Assembly: GCF_003573695.1 (NCBI RefSeq) | Contig: NC_039359.1 | Location: forward strand, 186,890,813 to 186,954,812 | Reading direction: 5' to 3' | DNA: 64,000 bases | Origin: Papaver somniferum | Taxonomy: Eukaryota > Streptophyta > Magnoliopsida > Ranunculales > Papaveraceae | Part shown: positions 12,448 through 23,450 of the stretch, in pieces | Layout of the letters: each line of letters opens with the position of its first letter | Position numbering within the stretch: position 1 is the stretch's first letter | Notes under the pieces: model-generated | What the model was told of the DNA's origin: nothing | Database searches by the model: none | Seen by the model: the letters and a program-made list of their open reading frames with translations, nothing else | Program-made: the position numbers and the translations under genes

Positions 12448-12827
12448 AACTTGGTCATGAAACAGAATTGCTCGACTTAACTTTCAGCTGCTAGGTTATA
12501 AGACTGAGAGGGTGGTGGCCCTTTGCGAGAAACTGCCTGTCTTTAGTAACATCTTAATAAAGTGGCTACCCCATAACGAATTCAGGCTCTGTCTTCAGTA
12601 ACTATCCACTTTAGGCACAGTAGAGATTTGTGTTCTTTCTATGCTTCGACTGTGCCAACACGCAAGGTCCCAGCTAGCATTTAGCCTCATTTTGCCTTCT
12701 TTCTTGTTGCATGACTCCAAAATACCTACAAAATGCAAAAGAAGCGTATTATACAAAATACAAGAGAAAAGAGCTAAGAAAAGCATAAGAAATTGATACT
12801 CAAATGATATATTTTAGGCACTTATCG

Positions 12828-13184
12828 CTGTGTTATTTCTTTTCCGCATTATATTTTGTTATATAATTGAAATATCACAGGTTGTGTGTTAGATCAATCA
12901 ATTAGAATATCCAACATTTGGTTGTTGATTTACATTGATTGACACTTGAACATTGGTCTTTGGTGCCGTTCAAGTTTACTCCTCTTACATTCAATCGGGA
13001 TCGCAGATTTCAATTTTCTGATTGCGGATTGAATTGAGAGTTAGAGATATTACACTCTTTGATATACTTTAATTCTAGATTAAGTCTGACTGTCTAGTTG
13101 ATTATCTAGAAAGTGTGTTGGAGTAAGTCCTCTCAGATTGCCGAACGAATTGTTGGGTGTGGTTGTTAGACCCCCGCATTTTCA
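12828..13184 (+). repeat. C1 5' LTR, last 357 bp
   Basis: Matches 20885-21243 (C1 3' LTR) closely and 40650-40991 (C3) more distantly. It ends CCCCCGCATTTTCA just before the primer site. E1 cuts it off on the left, at the point that reads GTGTCTGTGTTA in the intact copy. Confidence 0.9.
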
Positions 13185-13186
13185 AT

Positions 13187-13198
13187 TGGTATCAGAGC
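13187..13198 (+). promoter_or_regulatory. C1 primer binding site (tRNA-iMet)
   Basis: TGGTATCAGAGC, complementary to the 3' end of initiator methionine tRNA, two bases after the LTR end. The same site is at 40994-41005 in C3, and as a one-base variant on the minus strand in C2. Confidence 0.92.
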
Positions 13199-13291
13199 AG
13201 GCAAACACGTTAAAGACCTTATAAGTCTGTATTTGTAGCAATCTGTGTTCTGGGGACCTAAAGAGTATCTCACAAGTTAACGCATATTGAT

Positions 13292-14430
13292 ATGTCTTCC
13301 AAAGTTTCTGATTACACTAAAAATCATGTTTTTTCCTTAAAGGATAACTCCTTAGAAGATTCTTCCGAATCCCGAGGGAAAAACAAGATTTGTGAGATCA
13401 CGTCAGAATCAGAAATGGAACTCACCAGAACGTTAAAAAAATCTGCTGAAATCGTTGATGTTCAAGCTTCTAAAATCAAGAATCTTAAAGAAAAGAATGA
13501 TCAGCTTATTGGTGAATTTGAGAAAACTCTTGAAAGAGAACGTGAACTCTATTGCTTCATTGAATCTCTCTCTAATAGTATTGAAAAACTGGTTCAAGAA
13601 ACTACTCTACAACGTGAAAAGATTAGTATGCTTGAAATTACTGTTAAAGAAGACTCAACTAGAGAAAAACGTCTAATCAAGGCTCATTCATCAGAAATAA
13701 ACAGTTATCGTATTGAAAAAGAGAAACTTGTTGCATCTCTTCGTTATACCCAAGAACAGTGTAACACCTTGAAAAAGGAAAACTCTGTTTTGATGAGTAA
13801 GTCATCTTCTACACCCCCTTCTGATATTCACAAAGCTTTACCTAGTGAGAAGAAAAGTTCTTCCAAAGAATTTTCCTTTGTGAACCACTTGCAAAATTTG
13901 AATGTGACGGAAGAAGTTAAGGGTCAAGACAGGCAGATCTCTAATCCACGATGTTGTTCCTTCTGTGGAAAAGGAATCATTATGCTCTTCATTGCTTTGC
14001 TAGAAAAAAAAAACAAATCTCACATCTTCTTAAGTTGCTTCTCTCTACTGTTAATGAGTAAGTCGTCTGACATCCTCGTCAATGAATTTCTTCTAGAAAT
14101 CATCATAGGATGCATGTTCCTATGTTTGGTATAAACTTGTATGCCACTAATGAACATTGTTCCTGCACTTATAAGAATGTGTCTGGTAAGTCTAAGTCAA
14201 GAAGACGGAAATCTTTTTTCTCTTCTCCTCTGGAACCTGTTTCTAGAGGACCTAGACTTAGCCCTCAGAAAAATCCTTCTGATGGATATCTAAAAGGATT
14301 TATGACAAATTCTTCTAGAATAAGTTATGACAGATGGAAAGAAGGGAATACACACTTTAAACACTCTAAAGACATGTACAACTCTTCTCCCATGATTCAT
14401 AGTGGGATTACGTCTCACTCCTTTACCTGA
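13292..14430 (+). pseudogene. C1 gag, C-terminal coiled-coil and zinc-knuckle part
   Basis: The open frame 13292-14134 encodes a Lys/Glu-rich protein with long coiled-coil stretches (roughly residues 45-160), then the start of a CCHC knuckle, CSFCGKG (near 13960). A one-base loss near 13974 breaks the knuckle: in the next frame the missing H and C follow (NHYALHC), and that frame continues to about 14430 with a basic tail (SKSRRRK). The N-terminal gag domain present in C3 (41058) is absent, so the gene is an internal-deletion derivative. As family knowledge, such gag proteins bind element RNA and form particles. Probably not functional. Confidence 0.75.
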
Positions 14431-14782
14431 TTCGAGGTAATCTTATCCTTGAATCTATCTTGAGAGATGCAAGGATGATGATTGTGGGATTCTCAAGATT
14501 AGTTGTATGTAATTTATGTGTTTTCATTAATTTTCCGAGTTTTTGATTTTGATATCAATCTCAGGCTCTAATTTGAAGTTTTTCTCTTTAAATTATTGAG
14601 ACATCTTTGTGTTTTCCTCTTATTGGATTTCCCTTAATCCATCTTACCTTGCAACCGGTACATGAACGTCCGTGTACCTCCATTTTTTCACGAGTTCATA
14701 GGGTTTCCTTATCAAGAAGTATCTTCTTGTTCACATATAGATGTTCATATATATTGTTTTGTTCCATCCCTTCAAAAATTAT

Positions 14783-15273
14783 ATGGAGAACTCAAAAAAA
14801 TCTCAAGAGATTGTGTGTATTGACATGGATAAGGACACTCAAGGACGTGATTCTGTTCAAGACCTGGTTCTGAAGAAGATGCTTGCAAGGAAAGAGCACA
14901 ACTCCTGGATTGATGAATCTGTTAAGGATTTAACTCGTTTTCAGGACGATTCCAAGGTTGAGTTTGCAAGCCTTCAACTGCAAATAAACCAACTCTTAGA
15001 TGGTTAGGCCAGAATCCTTGCTAATCAGAACATTCTGATACGGAATTAGAAGAAGCTTATCATGGATTGTTCAAGGCTAGACAACTTGCTCGGGTTGTTG
15101 ATCGTAAAGTTTGTGTCCCAACTCATGAACATGGAGTATCCACAGTCAAGAGAATCAAGGAAATCAGTGATGCCTTATATGATGGATTCATTGAAAGGTA
15201 TGAGGTTCTCAAAGAGCTACGCTTTTGTCTAGTAAATCTTCTTATGAGCATTTTTATTCTTGTTTTTGTTTAG
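14783..15273 (+). pseudogene. C1 second ORF, small coiled-coil protein of unknown function
   Basis: Starts MENSKKSQEIVCIDMDKD and runs to a stop at 15005-15007. A second piece (15067-15273) continues the similarity in another frame after a short gap. It is rich in charged residues and Leu and predicted by eye as coiled coil. It sits after gag and a spacer, as the ORF starting MENPSIIS in C3 (63687) does, and the minus-strand ORF at 22191-22430 in C2. I do not recognise a family. Recurrence in three copies suggests a real element gene that is now broken here. Confidence 0.6.
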
Positions 15274-16708
15274 AAGGATAACTAGGGTTTGGAATAGCCA
15301 TTATTGTGATTACACATAGCTAGTTCCAAACGTTTTCATCTTCATGTTTTTTAGATTTATTAATTTAAATTCTAAGATTCTTGGAAGATGATGTTTGCAA
15401 TTTTATTCTTTATGGTTCTATATATTGCAAATTGTTATGTGATATGGTGTTTACGTCCGTGAACTATGATTGTCCCATACTTGTTCAAAATTTATCTCTA
15501 TTATGTTGATATGAATGTATTGATAAAAGATAGAATGAACTTTTGAAAAACAAAAGTTAAAGCCTTTTATGTCACTAGTTTGATAAGAAAAAGGATATAA
15601 CTTTTGTTCACAAGGACTAAGTCTGTCATATGTCATTATGCGAATAGTGATGGAAGATAGAATGAATCCTTGTATATTCCATAGTATTGGTCGATCTCCG
15701 ATCCACATTTTTATGCATATACTATGTTGCTCCGCAAGGTTCCTTATGTTCGAGCATGACCAACTAAATTCATCATTCTTGTTTGGTTATTGATCCGTAT
15801 GTTCTCTTATGTCGAGCATGACCAATTAAATTGATCACTTTTGTGGTTAATTTGGTTGTGTATTCCAATTAAATTAATCGTGAGTTTTCTTGTGATTAAT
15901 TTGGTTGTATTATTCGATTGCATTAATCACGGGCTCACTTGTGGTTAATTCAATTGAATATTTTGGATGCAGATTCATGTTTTGATGTGATTTGAGTTAT
16001 CCAAAAAGAAATCCTTCCTTTCTTGTAAAACCAAGGTCTCTTTTGTTGTTCCTTTGGGAATGACATTTTATGGGGGGGAGTTCTTTTAAACTTGTGCTTA
16101 ATCGCCACATCTTTGTGGGGAGTGCGGTTGTGTAATATTTTAGGGGTTATCTTGTATCTTTATAAACTCATTGATGAATGCATTTAGCTTCGGATGTATG
16201 ATTGCATCTAAATTTGTTGGTATGTTAATACACCTTTGGTCATGAAGTATCTCCGTAGAAATTTCATTAGGATCCCACTAATTTTCGTAGGTTTGCGAAT
16301 TTTATTGACAAAAAAGGGGAGAATTAATGTGTAGTTCATACTACAACTACATATGGTTTACGGATCATTATGTAAGGGGGGTGGTTTTCATGTTTAGATA
16401 AAGTATTGACTAAGGGGGAGAGATACATATCACCGTAGTATTGTTGTCAAAGTTGTGATACAATTGAACTTTGATGTTGTGTAATAATACTATTACACTG
16501 TATAACAATGATTGAGAGCATTTGTTTTCTCATTGTTATAGATATGGATCTTCAACAACTATGAGACTACTTTGTTTAGTGACGAAGATTTCGAGTCGTG
16601 TTGAAGATGCCAAGGAAATCAAGCACGTGGATGAAGCTTCAATTTTTATTTATTTTGTAATCCATATGTAGTGATAGTTTTATCACTAAAATTGACAAAT
16701 GGGGAGAT
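15274..16708 (+). other. C1 3' non-coding region with polypurine tract
   Basis: No supported ORF. Around 15830-15960 there are three loose copies of an approximately 50-bp unit with TTAATTTGGTTGT. The end, 16695-16708, reads CAAATGGGGAGAT plus T and is the polypurine tract directly before the LTR start TGTTAGAG at 16709. Confidence 0.7.
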
Positions 16709-17440
16709 TGTTAGAGCATTGCTTGATCGAACTCACATGTGTTGCTATCTCAAACATGTTTTTCAATGTTAGTGATCAAAACTATATGTCTTGATTTCTA
16801 GCCTATTTATATATATCTTGGACTAGGACATAGATAGTGTAGTTGAGATTAGATCTCTCGGCGTTCATCATTTGAAGACGAAGAACTACTAAGGGGAGCT
16901 TGTGGAACTTTATCAACAAAAGGTACGTGGAGACTTAAACTCATCTATCACTTGGAAAGTCTATTTCTATTCTATCTCATATATTGAAACATAAGTCGTG
17001 TTATGATATAGTTTTCTATTATACACATTTGAGATTTCGAGCTGAGTTTATCTCGCTTATATATTTCTCGAAATATGTGTTGGCAAGCTTTCGCTTTAGC
17101 CATGTTCATCTTACATTCGTGATGAAAGTCCGAATAAGATCATATGAAAATTTCCGAGTTACATCTAACATAGTTTGTGTGATACAATCATTTGGTGTTG
17201 CCTTGGAATGTTTCATTATGATAATTTCAATAACTTGAAAATCGCTTTGACGAAAAATAGTTTGTGAACAACAACTATATAACGTCTTCTAAGAAAGTTT
17301 CAATGATTGAAATTAATAGTTGATGAGATAACCATATTTGGATATAAGCATATATAGTGTGTTCGCACGTTAGTGTATAAATCCATAAACCGGGAACCAA
17401 GTGTATGCATATGTGTGTATAAAAAATTGGTGAAGCAGAC

Positions 17441-17760
17441 AACATAAGTATGCGTACCCGTACGCATACTGGTAGAGGTTTTCGAACCGAAAATATCTGT
17501 TGTGTTTAGGAATTACAAACTACTAAACTAGTCACCTTATGTGTACCCGTACGCATACTAGAGGAAGTTTTCGAACCGAAAATATCTTCTGAGTTTGGTA
17601 ATTACAAACTCCTAAGCTAGTCACCTTAAGTATGCGTACCCGCACGCATACTGGTGGAAGTTTTCAAACCGAGAATTTCTACTGAGTTTGGAAACTTAAC
17701 AAACTCAAATCCGGTTGCTTAAGTACGCAAACCCGTACGCATACTTAAGCTGGTTATTTT
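17441..17760 (+). repeat. Four 90-bp tandem units with palindromic TATGCGTACCCGTACGCATA cores
   Basis: Cores lie near 17450, 17541, 17634 and 17727, spaced 89-93 bp. Between them run related blocks with TTTTCGAACCGAAAATAT and ACAAACT. The counterpart in C4 is at about 31205-31445 in the other orientation. Lies in the U3 side of the C-family LTR. Confidence 0.85.
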
Positions 17761-18149
17761 ATGAAATCGGTATGCTCATGAACTTAACATTTAAATCTTA
17801 AGGAATGCAATCTTTGCAAACCGTGGCTATAATGTTCATGATTGACTCAAGTGAATCAAACCGATTTGGTTTCAATTGTTTTCTTCTATGAAATTGAACA
17901 ACTCTTTAACTAGTTTCATTTGAGTCATTTGAATTAGTTACGGATAAGATGAATAAGGTTAATATGAGAGTAAACATATGGATAACCCCGGTTAACTAAT
18001 TGTTGATCCAACATGAGTGTACACGTTTGGGTACGGTTACATAAACCTAAATGAGGGTACATTTTATTTGTGTGTAACAAGATAAGTTCGATCTAACAGT
18101 TGAAAGATATTAGCTTGGTTGAATCAGGTTTTTCACCTAACGATGAATA

Positions 18150-20611
18150 TATAATAGGTAATTAATAATAAAAGTGAAATTAATGTGAATATAATTCTGA
18201 TTATCCTTTTTGGATTCTTGACATGGAAAAACGTGTCTTTTAAAGGAATTCTTATTTATCATCTTATACCATGGCACATTATGATTGGTTGGATCTTATC
18301 ACCCTGTTGCGTGTCGTGTTTTGATTGGATCTTCTCTAAATTAAATTGTCACCCAGTGAATTTTTGATTAGGTTGAAAATAAAAATAATCCCCATGATAG
18401 CATGCGGAATGTTTGGAAGAGTAAGGTTGACTAGAGGACCTTTAAAGCATCTTCAACAGAGGGTGAAAATTTTATTTTCTTTTGACATATAGGGTTTTAG
18501 ACACTCATTTAGATTAAATCCATCTTTAATAGTAGGTCCTCTAAAGTAGGAAGGGTATCAAAATAAATATGAAGGTCTTAGAGAAAATCTTATTTAGACC
18601 TTGGGAATGAACTCCATGTCATCTTTTTGACTATTTTTTTAATTTTTTTTTAAATAAAATTTTCTAAACCAATAGGAAAAAGGAAATCACTTTTATCTTT
18701 ATCCAAAAAAACAAATCCTATAACTAACACCCCACACTACTAGAAATAGTTCATGTGAAAAACATTATTCTTTATGTTATATATATATATATATATAGAT
18801 ATAGATAACCCACAAATAAGGATCTAAATAAAAATTCCACATAGGATTTATAGCACCCACTGTTGAAGATGCTCTTAGGGTTAGTAGTCGATAGTTCTTT
18901 TCTGACGTACATATAAAGAAAGAGATAACAATAAAGAATAGGTTTTCAACAGAGAGAAATTAAGTTTGCTTGCGGCGGAGAGCAACTCCGTCTAGAAATC
19001 TTACTGTTACACGAAACATAGATCATAGAAGGAAGAGAAAAAGTGTTAGTGGACGTGAAAAGCTTGGGTTATTTGGATCGGTGTTGGGCATCGTTCTCTT
19101 TAGGATTATTTGCTAACGTTTGAGGTAGGCGCAACACAAACCAAAATTCTATTTGTTTTTTTATTTATTTATTTGGGTATTTTTATTCAAATCCATGTTT
19201 ATGTTATTTTTATCAATTGGTTGATATGTGGTGGTTTTGATTGCATTCAAGTGTTAATAATGATTTTTTTGATATTATTGTATGAGAATGATTGTGATTT
19301 GGGCTACGGTCCATGGACAGCGACTCCTAAAAGTATTTGGGCTCTCTTGGCGCGAGCAGATTTGGGCTACGGTCTATGGGCAGCGATCCCTAAATACGTT
19401 TTGATGGCTAGTTATCCTTGGGGCTCCCTGGGGAGAACAGATTGATTGAATTTATTGATGTTTATGGATGTGTTGTTTCCATGTGTTTGCGGTGTTGTTA
19501 GCAATGCTAGTAGTTTTTAAAATGAATTGAAAAATATTAAATAAAATGTTTTGTTGCTTCTTTGCCTACTGGGTGTCACAACTCACGTCGTTTCATGACA
19601 AAAAAATTCCAGATATGGTGCATCGAAAGGAGTTGATCATCGTGGAGCATAGAGAATAATTTTATATAGTTGAAGTTGTCATTTATGATTAGAATCCCAT
19701 TTATAAGATGTAATTAATCTTAGTTTAAAGCTGTAAAATATTGTATGATGTTGAGTTGACTGAATGTCATTTTAAATTCCTAATAGATTTTGGTATTATT
19801 CTTTTTCTAATTAATGAAAAACATCTTAAGGGACATTTGGTAAAAATTGTAGAATTTTCTGAGTATTATACATATTTTTAAAATAATTCTTTGTACCCGT
19901 GTTAAATCCAGAAAATATTTGACAGATATAAATGTCTTATGAATATCCTATTTTAAAACTATTATAATCTGATTTTGGATCTTAGTGTCTTCTGGGAAAA
20001 TCAATATATATCTTTTATCTTTCCAAAATGACAATCCTCGTGTAATTATGAGTCTCGTGTGATTTTATATAATTTTTCTAAAACAGAGTATCACAGTTTT
20101 GTTTTCTTGTAGTGCTGGTCAACTACCAGTTTTACCGTGGTCTTAGTTTATTAAACTTCATTTAAAAATTTTAGAAAATTTATAACCAATAGTATTTACA
20201 GTTCGAATTAATCCATATAAATATCATAAATTTTGGAACTCGCATGAATCCTGAAAAATTCTAGCAATCCACCTTGGTCAGTTTTCAGTTTTATAATTTC
20301 GTGTTGGAGTGGTTACATATTAATTAAATTTGAAGACTTGAATGGTGTTAATATTTTTGTTTGAGAACCAAAATGTGTTTTGTTTCCGATGGCTGTAAAC
20401 TTAGGTTAAATCAACGGCTAGATTTTCCATAATAATTTTCTAAGTATTCCGCTGCGATAGAATTTCTAATTTGAGCATAAATTAAATAAGCCCAAATAAA
20501 TTACTTAACGAGCTTGGGCTTAGTAGCAGGGCTTCGGCTATGGTATCCAAGTAGCACTTCGGGTTTTCGGGCATAGGATCCGGGAAGGGTCCGGGCCCGA
20601 AAATCGGGGTG
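18150..20611. mobile_element. Solo-LTR-like block inserted in the C1 3' LTR (possible Tekay/Del type)
   Basis: This block has no match to other C-family LTRs. Its right end is GC-rich and reads CGAAAATCGGGGTGTTATA at 20611, just before C-family LTR sequence resumes. In reverse it starts TATAACACCCCGATTTTCGG, which resembles the start of chromovirus Tekay/Del LTRs with a G-to-A change in the terminal TG. Two diverged copies of GATTTGGGCTACGG lie at 19298 and 19360. No convincing target duplication was found and about 0.6 kb of host LTR is missing, so the left boundary is approximate. The 111-codon ORF at 19110-19445 is not supported. Confidence 0.45.
18445..18874. mobile_element. MITE, Tourist-like (430 bp)
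   Basis: Terminal inverted repeats AAGCATCTTCAACAG (left) and GAGCATCTTCAACAG (right, reversed), flanked by TTA at 18442-18444 and 18875-18877. AT-rich interior with a (TA)n run near 18778-18797. No ORF. Confidence 0.78.
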
Positions 20612-21243
20612 TTATATCGACTTTGGGTCGTAGCAACTCTTGGTTGTGGGTGAGATCAGCTAAGGGAATCAAGTGCTTAGAATCCTGCTGGGATCAAAGA
20701 CGTAAGGAGTGCAACTGTACCTTGAATCATTTGAGATTGATTAGGGTTCAACTACAGTTCAGTCCGAAGTTAATTGGTAGTAGGCTAGTGTCTGTAGCGG
20801 CTTAATACAGTGTGGTGTTCAAACTGGACTAGGTCCCGGGTTTTTTTTTTGCATTTGAGGTTTCCTCGTTAACAAAATTTTGGTGTCTGTGTTATTTATT
20901 TTCCGCATTATATTTTGTTATATAATTGAAATATCACAGGTTGTGCGTTAGACCAATCAATTAGAATATCCAACCTTTGGTTGTTGATTTACATTGATTG
21001 ACACTTGAACATTGGTCTTTGGTACCGTTCAAGTTTACTCCTCTTATATTCAATCGGGCTCGCAGATTTCCATTTGCTGATTGCGGATTGAATTGAGAGT
21101 TAGAGATATTACACTCTTTGATATACTTTAATTCTAGATTGAGTCTGACTGTCTAGTTGATTCTCTAGAAAGTGTATTGGAGTAAGTCCTCTCAGATTTC
21201 CAAACGAATTGTTGGGTGTGGTTGTTAGACCCCCGCATTTTCA

Positions 21244-22190
21244 ACTTGGACTAAAAAAATGATCCTGAAACACTTTTTGTTAAGCCATAAACAATCCATA
21301 CAAACCAAATAAATCAACTTGCATAATCATTTATCTTAACCGGAAGAAATTGAAACAAACATAGACATTATAGCACCGCAATTGAACCAAAATTTTGTAA
21401 GCCTAAACAATTGATACCAAACAATAACGAAAGATAACAATAGTTTATCCTAACCGGAAACAATTGAATCACAATCAAACATTCATATACAAATAATGGA
21501 ATCAACATCAATTGTATCGAAATTTTGTTAAGCAAAAGCAACAAGGATATGAAATAAAATCATGCTTTTCTTAAACAGGAAAACAATTAACTAACAAGAT
21601 TTTTACCTCAAATTTCGCATCCTCTTCTCCAATATGTTTGCATCTTCTTCCAGGGAGAACTGATACCGAAATATCATTATGTTGTCATCCTTATGCAAAA
21701 CAAAAGAATAACCACAACCAACCTTTACCAGAGAAAGATTGAAACCCGGTTTATAACTATTGCAAGAAAAAGTTGAAACCTCGAAACACATATGATTTTA
21801 TGCTAAACCAAAAGATTCAACATGTTGTGACTTTTTCACATATTGTTTCTACATGAACCCCTCATGATCCTTTGATAAAGCCTACCAACATGGGCTAGAA
21901 CTTAATCCCGCTAAATCAAAAAGTCACCCAAACCATAAGGGTTCACACATTATGAGATCGAATATCAAGGTAATAAAACCGAAATCAAACATCCCATAAA
22001 CATACATAGCAATAAAATAAAAGCATTCAATCACAGGCTATGTAACCGAAAACTATCACAAGAAATATTATAAAATAATAATTTTATTCATAATAATAAG
22101 ATAGTTTTATTCATAATAGACTTTACAATTATTGAAAGAAATAAAAAAATGAAGTCTATTTTTCTTTGATTAAGTATTACAGCAAATAAC
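21244..22190 (-). other. C2 3' non-coding region
   Basis: AT-rich, equivalent in position to 15274-16708 of C1. A 62-codon minus-strand ORF (21603-21791) has no support. No polypurine tract is visible because C1 interrupts before it. Confidence 0.6.
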
Positions 22191-22430
22191 TTAATCTCTA
22201 GTGGTGCTCTTGTTGTTCACTGAGGTTTCTTCAGTGCTCAAACTTTTAAAGCATGTCTCAAGAGACTTGTCTGCAACCACTTTTTGTTTTTCGAGACCTG
22301 TAATTTGAAGTTTCAATTCTCCAAGTTCATTTTTCATTTCTTTTATTTTAATATTTAGTTCATCCCGATCTTGAACCAAAGTAAAGAGATTTCCTACGAG
22401 TTCTTCAAACTCATGCATAACTTCACGCAT
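22191..22430 (-). pseudogene. C2 second ORF, coiled-coil C-terminal part
   Basis: 79 codons from MREVMHEFEELVGN, with a strong heptad pattern of Leu/Ile and charged residues, ending at a stop at 22191. The F solo LTR lies directly upstream. On its far side (from 25635 upward on the minus strand) the frame continues without a break once one copy of the target duplication is removed, so the insertion split a longer ORF. It corresponds to the second ORFs of C1 and C3. Function unknown. Confidence 0.6.
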
Positions 22431-22855
22431 ACCCTTGTTGATGGGGATAAACGATTTGCTGGTTTTTAGGGAATGAAGAGACGATCGAGCGATCGAAGAC
22501 TCCTCAACCGAGCAAACTGCGTAACCTCAAACAGATGCACTGCACGGGAGTGCTTTTAAGTTCGAGAGATCAATCTGTAGGACTCCGGCCTAAACCAAGT
22601 CAATGGTCGTTCCAGAGTCAATTCGGTCACAAAGAGGGAAGAGGGTTGATCTGTAGGAGGGAAGCTGAGAAGTGTGTGAGATCAATGGTGATCTGTGAAT
22701 GTGTTGTGGGTTTCTGCAAATGATGAATAAGTCTGAGTGATTGAAAGAGTGTGGTCACACGATGACTTTTGGTTAGACGATGGATTGTCTGTTCAATATC
22801 TCGTGGATTTTCTGTGTGTTTTTCATACTTCTTTTCAATCATGGACTCTGAGACT

Positions 22856-22863
22856 TATTTATA
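22856..22863 (-). promoter_or_regulatory. TATA box in F1
   Basis: TATAAATA on the minus strand, about 420 bp from the LTR 3' end. The same box stands at 53658-53665 in F2, in GCAATATAAATAAGTCTC. Confidence 0.6.
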
Positions 22864-23239
22864 TTGCTGGAAAATGTAAAAAACATTGATCTCCAGTAAG
22901 TGTGACAGTTGCTCAGTGAAAGAGTGGGAAATCATGGTTTCACCAGTTCCTCGTACGTGATAAGGTTGGTTAATTGTCCACCCACTAATTTTTTAACTCC
23001 CTCAACTGCTTTCACGACTTACTCACATTTCTCATCGTGGATAAACACACGTGTTGTAGGCCGCCAGACCAAAACCCTAATGGATATCCCCATGTGACGT
23101 GATTGATATCTCACGAACATGAATTTGACTAGTCAGTCTTTTGATTTGATTAGACAATGGGTCTAAATTTGTTCAGTGGAGCATTCATGGATCGAGCGTC
23201 TGCTATGACACATTTCTCGAATGAATGTGATAGTCCTAG

Positions 23240-23450
23240 TAAATCTTACTCCAGCTATTGATCGATAAATTACTGTCAATCGAGCGTTTGATCAAGTATT
23301 GCTCACTCGGTAAATTACTGAATATTGATAACTTGATAAATATTTGAACAATTGAGCGAGATTGCTCGTTCAGTGAATTACTGAATATTGATAGTTGGAT
23401 CAATATTCGAGCAGATGAGCAAGTATTGCTCATTCGATGGATTATTGGTA
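23240..23450 (-). repeat. Degenerate tandem units in F1 (about 70 bp)
   Basis: Three imperfect units with AATTACTGAATATTGATA and GAGCAAGTATTGCTC-like inverted motifs. The counterpart in F2 is at about 53040-53260. Confidence 0.6.

Larger units (their letters stand above)
1..12827 (-). mobile_element. E1: pol-less LTR retrotransposon, minus strand, 3' LTR running off the window
   Basis: Read on the minus strand, the element has a 5' LTR (10064-12827), a primer site (10042-10059), a broken ORF region (9881-8285), non-coding DNA, a polypurine tract (6152-6167) and a 3' LTR (6151 down to beyond base 1). The two LTRs are recognised because 1-1083 plus 6074-6151 repeats 11369-12827 almost base for base. 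No protease, RT or integrase sequence is seen, so it is a LARD-type non-autonomous element. It carries three later insertions: CP1 in the 3' LTR, a MITE beside the polypurine tract and a LINE fragment in the 5' LTR. It sits inside the 5' LTR of C1. The primer site resembles the tRNA-Asp site of Athila/Tat gypsy elements; the lineage assignment is inference. Confidence 0.85.
10064..12827 (-). repeat. E1 5' LTR, with LINE insertion
   Basis: About 2.47 kb without the LINE insert. On the plus strand it starts TGACGAGGTG and ends CACTTATC plus a mutated last base; the other copy keeps the terminal A. The part from 11369 on repeats at 1-1083 and 6074-6151. A 14-bp tandem duplication (near 12117-12144) is absent from the other copy. 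ORFs at 10865-11285 are Gly/Val-rich low-complexity frames in the LTR and are not called as genes. Confidence 0.85.
12828..21243 (+). mobile_element. C1: gag-only copia-like retrotransposon (TR-GAG type), plus strand
   Basis: It has an LTR end (12828-13184), tRNA-iMet primer site, gag remnant, a second coiled-coil ORF, non-coding DNA, polypurine tract and a 3' LTR from 16709. The start of the 5' LTR is left of the window because E1 is inserted in it. The internal region is only 3.5 kb and contains no pol motif, so the element depends on others. Same family as C2, C3 and C4. It is inserted into the interior of C2; the 3' flank is ACTTG at 21244. Confidence 0.85.
16709..21243 (+). repeat. C1 3' LTR with insertion and deletion
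   Basis: Starts TGTTAGAGCATTG after the polypurine tract and ends GCATTTTCA at 21243. LTR sequence is 16709 to about 18150 and about 20612 to 21243. Comparison with C4 (30222-32054, minus) and C3 (40264-40991) shows that about 0.6 kb of normal LTR between these parts is missing and is replaced by the 18150-20611 block. The ORF at 16984-17238 is not conserved and is not called. Confidence 0.82.

Noticed and set aside
13185..13200. TGGTATCAGAGC strings taken as tRNA gene fragments
   Set aside because: They follow LTR ends directly and have no cloverleaf around them; they are primer binding sites.
13292..14134. 280-codon ORF first read as a host coiled-coil gene
   Set aside because: It lies between a tRNA-iMet primer site and element sequence, has a gag zinc knuckle start, and belongs to the C-family retroelement.
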